Below, one piece after another: positions 58,110-64,000 of a stretch of DNA of 64,000 nucleotides. The stretch is from Kitasatospora sp. NBC_01246. Its GTDB lineage: Bacteria; Actinomycetota; Actinomycetes; Streptomycetales; Streptomycetaceae. The notes under the pieces were generated by a model. That model ran no database searches. It was not told where the DNA came from and was given only the letters and a program-made list of their open reading frames with translations. Both the position numbers and the translations under genes were made by a program. The DNA is taken from contig NZ_CP108484.1 of the NCBI RefSeq assembly GCF_036226505.1, positions 310,001-374,000 on the forward strand, given 5' to 3'. The stretch's first letter is position 1, and the number at the start of each line of letters is the position of its first letter.

Positions 58110-60207
58110 GTCGGATCACGTCCCAGGTCGCGCGGCCGGTGGTGAGGGTGAGCAGGAAGTGCAGGTCCTCGCCGGGGGCCGGCAGCGGGCAGGTGAACAC
58201 GTCGCCGCTGCGGTCGAGCTGGTGCACGATCACCTGTCGGCGGCCCGGTCCCGGCGGGGCGAGCCGGACCAGTTCGACCCGCTCGGCGTGCGGCAGCCGG
58301 TAGACGATCGAGCCGTCCTCCACGGTGCAGCGCCCGTCCAGCCTGGCGCGCAGCGCCGGGTCGCGGTCCGCGGTCGGCTCGCAGCGGACGAAGTCGGCGC
58401 GGGCCCAGGCCGCTTCGAACAGGGCACGGTCGGTCGCCGGGTCCGGTTGCTGGCAGCGCCGGTGGGCCTCGGCGTCGCCGAGCCGGGCGGCGGCCTCGGC
58501 CACCGCGGCCCGGTCGCTCTCGTACGCCTCGTCCGGCAGCAGGTCGAACCAGCCGTGCCGGAGCACGCGGTCCAGGCCCAGCTCCGGCGAGCGTCCCTCC
58601 CAGAGCGGGGTGAAGGCCGCCACGTGCAGGTCGGCGGCGTGACTCCAGGTGAACCGCCGGGCGTTGGCGACCGCGTTGGCGCGCAGCCGGCGGTACTCCT
58701 CCGGCCGCTCGCGCAGCAGTGCCGCGGCCTGGTGGATGCGCCGGGCGAGGGCGTCGGCGAGCAGGGGGTCGTCCTCGGCGAACGAGCGGTTGACGGCGAA
58801 GCCGGTGGCCCGCTCGGCCTCGGGGCCGGCCAGCGGGTCGGCGACGTGTCCGAAGTGCGCCATGCCGCGCTGGGCGGTGGCGATCGGCACCGCGCCCGCG
58901 GCCATCGCCTCGCCCTGGGCGATCAGGAACGTGTCCATCTCGAACTTGGACGGGAAGAGGCAGAAGTCCGAGGACGCCGCGTACTCGACGATCCGCCGCT
59001 CGTCGACGCGCTGCCACTCCAGGTGCACGCGGCCCTCGTGGCGTCGCACCACGTCGTGGACGTAGGGGTCGTCGATCCCGGAGTCGCTGATGCAGCGCAG
59101 CACGAAGTTGGCGTCCAGGCCCTCGTTCAGGACCCGGTCGACGGCGCGGAACAGTTCGACCTGCCCCTTGTGGTTCACCGCGTAGCGCGCGTTGTGGAAG
59201 AAGGTCGGCCGGGCGGGGTCGAGCCCGAGCCCGCCCAGCACGGCGGCCCGGTCGACGGCGGGCGGCTCGCCGGTGGTCCAGGTGTCGCCGACGGCGCAGC
59301 CGCCGACGAAGCTCTTGTGGGCGTTGCGGCGCACCGTGTCGTGGATCGGCAGCCGGGTGAAGAGCTGTTCGAAGGGGGTGTCGGCGAAGTCGGTGTAGAA
59401 CTCCAGGTGGCCGGGTGAGAGGAAGTCGACCAGGTCGGCGTGGTCGGCCACCAGGTCGTACACCCGGACGTGCCCCGGGCCGTACTCGTAGTGCAGGTGC
59501 GTGAGTTGCTGGTAGCCGCTCATCACCTGCTCGTGCTCGGTGAGCGGGTGTCCGGCGTCCTCGGCGGGCAGCTCGACCCCGGCGCCGAGGAACTCCAGCA
59601 GCCGTTCCACCTTCGGGCGGTAGACCTTCTTGGTGATCGGCATGTTGCTCTGCACGGTGCCCACCACCAGCTTGTCCGGGTCGTGGCGGAACGCCGCGGG
59701 CATCAGGTAGTGGTAGTACGGCTCGTGGGCGTGCAGGACGGCCTTCTCCTCGGCGAACCGCTCGCGCACGAAGCGGATGCTGTCCACCTGGTAGGCGAGC
59801 GGTTTGAAGAAGACCAGGTCGTGGCCCTTGCTCTGGTAGGGCGGGTAGAACCGGTCGGGCAGTTCGTCGAGCAGCCGGTTGGAGAGGAAGTAGAGGTCGA
59901 CGCCGTCCAGGCGCAGCAGGTGCGCGGTGGTGGTCAGCGGGATCCGCACCTCGGCGGGGAAGCGCTCGCCCCAGGTCTGCGGGTCGAGGACGAGGGGCAG
60001 CTCGTACTCGTCCCGGTAGTCCAGGGTCTCCAGGTCGTGGAGGCGCCGCAGGTCGTCCAGCCGGCCGTGGGCCGGGGTGACGATGGAGACGCGGTGGCCG
60101 CGGTCGGCCAGCGCCTTGGAGAGGTTCCAGAGGTAGACGGAGGTGCCGCCCTGGATGAGGCGGTGGTCGAAGCCGCCGCACTCGAAGTAGGTCTCGATGA
60201 TGTGCAC
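58102..60207 (-). CDS. Starch-synthase-like glycosyltransferase (GT-B), second paralogue
   Basis: A 701-residue GT-B enzyme, paralogue of the protein at 52367-54526. Visible are [20 protein letters not shown] at the start, [36 protein letters not shown] and [20 protein letters not shown] (starch-synthase-type PSxFE...QG). It also carries the C-terminal extension of about 190 residues. GTG at 60207 (VHIIETYF) with AAGGA nine bases upstream. Two such enzymes in one operon suggest that two different glycosyl units, or two acceptors, are used in building an oligosaccharide. Confidence 0.82.
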   Translation of the reverse strand: MHIIETYFECGGFDHRLIQGGTSVYLWNLSKALADRGHRVSIVTPAHGRLDDLRRLHDLETLDYRDEYELPLVLDPQTWGERFPAEVRIPLTTTAHLLRLDGVDLYFLSNRLLDELPDRFYPPYQSKGHDLVFFKPLAYQVDSIRFVRERFAEEKAVLHAHEPYYHYLMPAAFRHDPDKLVVGTVQSNMPITKKVYRPKVERLLEFLGAGVELPAEDAGHPLTEHEQVMSGYQQLTHLHYEYGPGHVRVYDLVADHADLVDFLSPGHLEFYTDFADTPFEQLFTRLPIHDTVRRNAHKSFVGGCAVGDTWTTGEPPAVDRAAVLGGLGLDPARPTFFHNARYAVNHKGQVELFRAVDRVLNEGLDANFVLRCISDSGIDDPYVHDVVRRHEGRVHLEWQRVDERRIVEYAASSDFCLFPSKFEMDTFLIAQGEAMAAGAVPIATAQRGMAHFGHVADPLAGPEAERATGFAVNRSFAEDDPLLADALARRIHQAAALLRERPEEYRRLRANAVANARRFTWSHAADLHVAAFTPLWEGRSPELGLDRVLRHGWFDLLPDEAYESDRAAVAEAAARLGDAEAHRRCQQPDPATDRALFEAAWARADFVRCEPTADRDPALRARLDGRCTVEDGSIVYRLPHAERVELVRLAPPGPGRRQVIVHQLDRSGDVFTCPLPAPGEDLHFLLTLTTGRATWDVIRHG

Positions 60208-60212
60208 GGGTG

Positions 60213-61679
60213 TCAGTCCTTCGCCGCGGAGGCGGGGAGGCGGGCGGCCTCCACGGCGTGCCGCAGGTTGATCGCCGCGTGGTAGGCGCGGTCGTGGGCG
60301 TACGCGTAGTCGAGTTCGTGGACGAGCCGGCGCAGCCGCAGCAGCCGCCAGGCGGGGTGGCCGGCCAGCGGCCGGCCGTCGGTGATCAGCAGGTCGCCGG
60401 TGCGGGCCGCCCAGAGCCGGGCGGCGGAGGTGAGCCGGGCCAGCTCGGCGACGTGCCGGGGGGTCCAGCCGGGGGTGTCCGGCGCCGCGCCGGCGGCGAG
60501 CAGCAGCGCCGTCCGGCAGGTGTCCTCGGGGTCCGTCCGGAGCGTCCGGGCCGCGTGGTCGGCCAGCTCGTCGGCGGTGAAGACCTCCAGGCCGCGTTGC
60601 AGGGCGGCGAGGTCCTGCCAGGGCGACTGCGCGGTGGACGGGTCGGCCGGGTCGGCCTCCGGGGTGGAGAGGTCGATCACGCACAGCTCCCAGCTGCCGT
60701 CCGCGCGCTCGCGGCGCAGCAGGTGGGACAGGTGCAGGTCGCCGTGGCAGGGGCCGGCCGGCCAGGGCCGCGGCGGCAGGGCGGCGATCCGCGCCAGCTC
60801 GCGGTCGAGACCGGCGGCGGCGGCCTGCCGGACGGCGACGGGGAAGCGGTCGTCGTCGAGGATCAGCGGGCGCAGCGCGGCGGTCCGCCCGGCGGTCTCG
60901 GCCAGGAAGTCGCTCGCCGGGAACTCCGGGTGCGGGCCGAGCCGTTCGGCCAGGTCCCGGTGGAACTCGTGCAGGAACCGGCCGGTCGCGCGCAGCGGCC
61001 CGGCCAGGGCGCGCTGGGAGTCGGCGACGGCGTCCTCCGGGTCGGCGCCGGCGTGCAGGAGGGGCCACATGGCGCGGATCGCGGCGCTCAGCGGAACGTT
61101 CAGGCCGTCGCCGTCGACGTAGCGGTAGAGCACGCCGAGCGGCTCCCGGCGGCCGGTGGCGGTCTCCACGTAGGCGTAGTCACCGGCCGGCTGCTGGGTC
61201 CGGCCGCCCGGTGCCATCAGGCGGAGCAGCTCGGGCTCGCGGGTGCCGACGCCGATCCGCCGGTACGTCTTGTGGGCGTGCGCGGCGCCGCCGAGGTCGA
61301 GCAGCGAGAGCGCGTTGGAGGACCAGCCCGGGTCGAACGGCAGCCGGCCGCGGTACTCGGCGGGGTCGCCGCGGAACTCGATCAGGTTGCCCCGGGCGGT
61401 GGGCAGCCGCAGGCCGTTCCGCAGGGCCCGGACGACCAGTTCGTCGTACTCGGGGGTGCGGTCGGCGCCGCGGCCGGGGTCGTCGTCCATGACGGGCACG
61501 AACCAGCGGCCGGTGCGCTCGCCGGCGGGGGCGACGATCAGCAGGCGGACGGTCTCCAGCGTGGCCTGGTCCAGGAGTTCGAACCGCCCGGCGCGGCGGC
61601 CGGTCTCGTCGATCCAGGAGGCCCGGCGCAGGAGGTCGACCGTGGCCGGCGGAAGGCTGCCGAGCAGCAGGGTGTCCAT
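60213..61679 (-). CDS. Maltokinase-like (APH-fold) phosphotransferase with N-terminal cap domain
   Basis: A 488-residue protein of maltokinase (Pep2/Mak) type. About 150 N-terminal residues form a cap domain (LLLGSLPPATVDLLRRASW). The kinase domain has the catalytic loop GPCHGDLHLSHLLR and CVIDLSTPEAD (metal Asp), then SPWQDLAALQRGLEVF. Maltokinases phosphorylate maltose; APH-type AcbU is a cyclitol kinase of acarbose biosynthesis. In this operon either a disaccharide or pseudo-sugar is plausible. The start is ATG 61679 with GGGAG upstream, two bases after the permease stop. Confidence 0.78.
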   Translation of the reverse strand: MDTLLLGSLPPATVDLLRRASWIDETGRRAGRFELLDQATLETVRLLIVAPAGERTGRWFVPVMDDDPGRGADRTPEYDELVVRALRNGLRLPTARGNLIEFRGDPAEYRGRLPFDPGWSSNALSLLDLGGAAHAHKTYRRIGVGTREPELLRLMAPGGRTQQPAGDYAYVETATGRREPLGVLYRYVDGDGLNVPLSAAIRAMWPLLHAGADPEDAVADSQRALAGPLRATGRFLHEFHRDLAERLGPHPEFPASDFLAETAGRTAALRPLILDDDRFPVAVRQAAAAGLDRELARIAALPPRPWPAGPCHGDLHLSHLLRRERADGSWELCVIDLSTPEADPADPSTAQSPWQDLAALQRGLEVFTADELADHAARTLRTDPEDTCRTALLLAAGAAPDTPGWTPRHVAELARLTSAARLWAARTGDLLITDGRPLAGHPAWRLLRLRRLVHELDYAYAHDRAYHAAINLRHAVEAARLPASAAKD

Positions 61680-61681
61680 GT

Positions 61682-62488
61682 TCAGCTCCCGGTCATCTCG
61701 TAGCGGTCGACGCCCCGGTGCCACACCAGCAGGGCGAGTGCCGCCAGGGCGGCGGTCACCACCGGCAGCCAGCGCAGCAGGTCCGTCGCTCCGAAGAGCA
61801 GGTAGGACGCGGGGGCGTAGGCGGTGAAGGCGTAGGGCAGCAGCCAGGTGAGCAGCCACCGCAGGGAGGGGTGGTACAGGTCGAGGGGGTAGCCGGCGAA
61901 GTCGCCCAGCTGGTTGGCGGCGTACAGGGCCGGGAAGCTGTTGGTGGTCCAGAAGGACAGCGCGGCGAACGCCGTCTTGATCGAGGCGAGGATCAGGGCG
62001 CCGCACAGCACCAGCAGCGGGACGAGCAGCAGCCGGCCGGCGCTCGGGCCGAGGTCCAGCTGGTCGGCGGCGTACCAGGTGATGGCCACGCCGGTGACCA
62101 GCTCGCCGAAGCCGTCCGGGTAGAGGAAGCGTTCGGACAGCAGCGCGTACAGCGGGTGGACCGGCCGGATCAGGTACCGGTAGAACTCGCCGGACTGCAC
62201 CAGGCGCCGTGCCAGGATCCACAGTTGGTCGGTGAACAGCCGGTCCAGGCCGCGCGGGAGGAGCGAGAACCCCAGCAGGAACAGCACCTGGTGGAAGTTC
62301 CATCCCGCGATCACCGGGACCTGCCGGAAGACCATCCCGACCACGGCGAGCTGGCCGCCCACCCGGAGCAGCAGGCCGCCCGCCCCGAGGGCGAAGTCCA
62401 TCCGGTACTCGGTCAGCCGGTGCAGGCTGACGGCGCTCAGGTACCAGGTCAGCCGGGTGTAGCGGGCCGCGGTGGTGAACGCGCTCAT
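61682..62488 (-). CDS. ABC-2-type exporter permease (DUF990-like), first subunit
   Basis: A 268-residue integral membrane protein with about six helices (LLLRVGGQLAVVGMVF, LLLVPLLVLCGALILASI, WLPVVTAALAALALLVWHRG). It has the DUF990 pattern: RLVQSGEFYRYLIRPVHPLY in a cytoplasmic loop and FGELVTGVAIT. Together with the next permease and the ATPase it makes an export ABC transporter. The ATG overlaps the next permease's stop (ATGA). Role: probably export of the operon's product. Confidence 0.85.
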   Translation of the reverse strand: MSAFTTAARYTRLTWYLSAVSLHRLTEYRMDFALGAGGLLLRVGGQLAVVGMVFRQVPVIAGWNFHQVLFLLGFSLLPRGLDRLFTDQLWILARRLVQSGEFYRYLIRPVHPLYALLSERFLYPDGFGELVTGVAITWYAADQLDLGPSAGRLLLVPLLVLCGALILASIKTAFAALSFWTTNSFPALYAANQLGDFAGYPLDLYHPSLRWLLTWLLPYAFTAYAPASYLLFGATDLLRWLPVVTAALAALALLVWHRGVDRYEMTGS

Positions 62489-63330
62489 CCGCCCAGCACC
62501 TCCACCCTGCGGACGGCCCCGCGCCAGGCGAGGGCGGCCAGGGCGGTCAGGCCGACGGCCCAGCCGGCCTGACCGGCCAGGATCCCGGCGGCCTCGGCGG
62601 GCCCCCGGTAGTGGCCGAGCAGCAGCCGCAGCGGTCCGTCGACCAGGGCCTGGAACGGCAGCAGGTGCGCGACGGCGGCCAGCGGCCCCGGCATCAGGGC
62701 GAGCGGCACGACCTGGCCGGCGAAGAACGCGACCACGCTGTCCTTGACGATCCGCACGCCCCAGATGTTGGTGGTGACAAAGCCCGCCAGGCCGACCAGC
62801 AGGTTCACCCCGAACCCGATCACCAGCGAGAGCCCGGCGGACAGCGCGAACAGCAGCCCGCCCGCCCAGCTCGGCGCGGACAGCGGCAGCAGCAGCGCGT
62901 ACAGCAGCACCACCGGGACGGCGACCGTCCCGGCGTTGACCAGGGAGACCGGCAGGCCGGCGGCGAACCGCGCCAGCGGGTAGCTGACCGGGCGCAGCAG
63001 CGAGACCGCGATGTCGCCGCGCTGGACCTCCCCGGCCACCTCCTCGTCCACCCGGCTGGCCTGGAGCAGCGCCAGCATCTGGGCGAGCAGCACGTACGTG
63101 GTCAGCTCGGGCAGGTCGTACCCGCCGGGCAGGCCGCCGGTGCGGCCCGCGTACACCGCGCGCCAGAGGAAGACCTGGAGGCCGACGGCCGTGGTCGCGG
63201 TGACCGCGTTGATCACGAAGGTCGAGCGGTACTGCAGCAGGCCCTGAAGGCTGGCGGCGGCGAACGGGGTGTAGCGGCGCCAGGTGACGGCGAGCGGGGT
63301 GCGGCGGTGCCAGGTGGCGGCGGCCGTCAC
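62485..63330 (-). CDS. ABC-2-type exporter permease (DUF990-like), second subunit
   Basis: A 281-residue membrane protein with six helices. The EVQRGDIAVSLLRPVSYPLA loop pairs with the homologous loop of the other permease; helices such as VVLLYALLLPLSAPSWAGGL and VGLAGFVTTNIWGVRIV are visible. GTG start overlaps the ATPase stop and the stop overlaps the first permease. It forms a heterodimeric membrane domain with the first permease. Confidence 0.85.
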   Translation of the reverse strand: MTAAATWHRRTPLAVTWRRYTPFAAASLQGLLQYRSTFVINAVTATTAVGLQVFLWRAVYAGRTGGLPGGYDLPELTTYVLLAQMLALLQASRVDEEVAGEVQRGDIAVSLLRPVSYPLARFAAGLPVSLVNAGTVAVPVVLLYALLLPLSAPSWAGGLLFALSAGLSLVIGFGVNLLVGLAGFVTTNIWGVRIVKDSVVAFFAGQVVPLALMPGPLAAVAHLLPFQALVDGPLRLLLGHYRGPAEAAGILAGQAGWAVGLTALAALAWRGAVRRVEVLGG

Positions 63331-64000
63331 AGCAGCGCCTCCCGGGGCTCGGCCCGGCCGGTGTAGATCCGGCGGAGCACCGTTTCGAGGTCGGGCTCGG
63401 GGGCGACGCAGTCGGTGACGTCGAAGTGCTCCAGCAGGAAGCCCATCACCTCCCGGGCGGACGAGTGCCGGGTCGGGTACTCGACCCGGATCCGTCCGCC
63501 CTCGACCGGCCGGGCGGTCACGCCCGGCAGCCTGTCCTCGATCATCGCGATCGCCTGGGCCGGCGCGGGCCAGCCCTGGTGTTCGAAGACGACCGCCCGG
63601 GTGTCGGCGGCGCGCAGCAGCTCGTGCACGGTGCCCTGGTGCACCACCTCGCCCCGGTTGACGACCAGGACCTGGTCGCAGATCGAGGTGATGTCGCCGA
63701 TGTCGTGGCTGGTGAGCATGACGGTCGTGCCGAGTTCGGCGTTGACCCGGTTGACCAGTTCGCGCACGGCCTCCTTCAGGACCAGGTCCAGACCGACGGT
63801 CGGCTCGTCGAGGAACACGACGGCGGGATCGTGCAGCAGGCTCGCGGCCACCTCGGCGCGCATCCGCTGGCCGAGGCTCAGCTGCCGCACGGGAGTGCTG
63901 CCGAGGGCGTCGAGGTCGAGCAGCTCGCGGTAGAGCGCCATGTTGCGCCGGTAGACCGGGGCGGGGATCTCGTGGATGCGGCGCAGGATCCGGAAGGAGT
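63327..64000 (-). CDS. ABC exporter ATPase (5' end outside window)
   Basis: Only the C-terminal 223 residues lie in the window; the frame is open to base 64000 and the phosphate loop (Walker A) is outside. Visible are the signature LSLGQRMRAEVAASLL, Walker B VVFLDEPTVGLDL, the switch His in TSHDIGDIT and a C-terminal domain of about 90 residues with EYPTRHSSAREVMGFLLEHF. The pattern is that of ATPases paired with DUF990-type permeases. It is upstream of and coupled to both permeases. More genes of the operon, perhaps with a cyclitol synthase or aminotransferase, may lie past the window end. Confidence 0.88.
   Translation of the reverse strand, partial: SFRILRRIHEIPAPVYRRNMALYRELLDLDALGSTPVRQLSLGQRMRAEVAASLLHDPAVVFLDEPTVGLDLVLKEAVRELVNRVNAELGTTVMLTSHDIGDITSICDQVLVVNRGEVVHQGTVHELLRAADTRAVVFEHQGWPAPAQAIAMIEDRLPGVTARPVEGGRIRVEYPTRHSSAREVMGFLLEHFDVTDCVAPEPDLETVLRRIYTGRAEPREALL

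Noticed and set aside
1..64000. CRISPR arrays, tRNA/rRNA genes, transposases, phage genes
   Set aside because: No regularly spaced repeats, no cloverleaf or rRNA segment, and no transposase or integrase motif was seen on either strand.

Overview
The window is very GC-rich DNA with strong G/C third-position bias, frequent GTG starts, ATGA/GTGA stop-start overlaps and several Streptomycetaceae-type families (a protein resembling the SCO2400 family, DUF4193, a rhomboid-like membrane protein, a small 'hydrophobic protein'). This points to Streptomyces or Kitasatospora. No rRNA, tRNA, CRISPR array, transposase or phage module was seen, so it reads as a chromosomal segment rich in regulators and accessory metabolism.

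Layout. (a) 1-2137: an RsbQ hydrolase (5' end outside the window), an RsbP-like PAS/PP2C phosphatase and a STAS antagonist, all translationally coupled: an energy-stress partner-switch module. (b) 2336-9590: a membrane-anchored HTH protein divergent from a lipoprotein L,D-transpeptidase, an acyl-CoA ligase, and secreted or hypothetical proteins. (c) 10246-17576: regulator-plus-target pairs (LysR with an NmrA-like reductase and a darcynin-like protein; GlxA-type with a metallo-beta-lactamase-fold hydrolase), repeat/membrane proteins and small conserved actinobacterial proteins. (d) 17577-19083: 1.5 kb without a convincing gene, ending in a promoter and a leader. (e) 19084-28580: a nine-gene unit that looks like an undescribed NRPS-like biosynthetic cluster: double nitroreductase (SagB type), free-standing adenylation enzyme, carrier protein, DapB-like reductase, class II aldolase, MFS exporter, free-standing condensation domain, HAD phosphatase and acyl-CoA dehydrogenase, closed by a strong hairpin at 28587-28627.

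(f) 28698-41060: stand-alone accessory genes (GNAT, nitrilase, VOC, AraC, TIGR03086-like, MarR, membrane proteins), an ABC-ATPase-like/YhgE in-frame fusion, a decayed LysR gene and a predicted LAxTG-anchored polysaccharide lyase. (g) 41489-43711: a stress island (STAS antagonist, SDR, hemerythrin); the hemerythrin gene has a good SigB-class promoter match. (h) 44422-45699: a sugar-binding lipoprotein and a frameshifted remnant of a second binding protein.

(i) 45842-64000 (continuing past the window): fifteen tightly packed minus-strand genes: ABC exporter (ATPase plus two permeases), maltokinase-like kinase, two paralogous starch-synthase-like glycosyltransferases, GlgC-like nucleotidyltransferase, ROK kinase, RmlD-like reductase, NUDIX hydrolase, HAD phosphatase, amylomaltase, PfkB kinase, GMC oxidoreductase and aldo/keto reductase. 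By family content this resembles an acarbose/acarviostatin-type amino-oligosaccharide cluster. The diagnostic cyclitol synthase and aminotransferases are not in the window, so the assignment is an inference. Regions (e) and (i) are the two most promising undescribed systems here.
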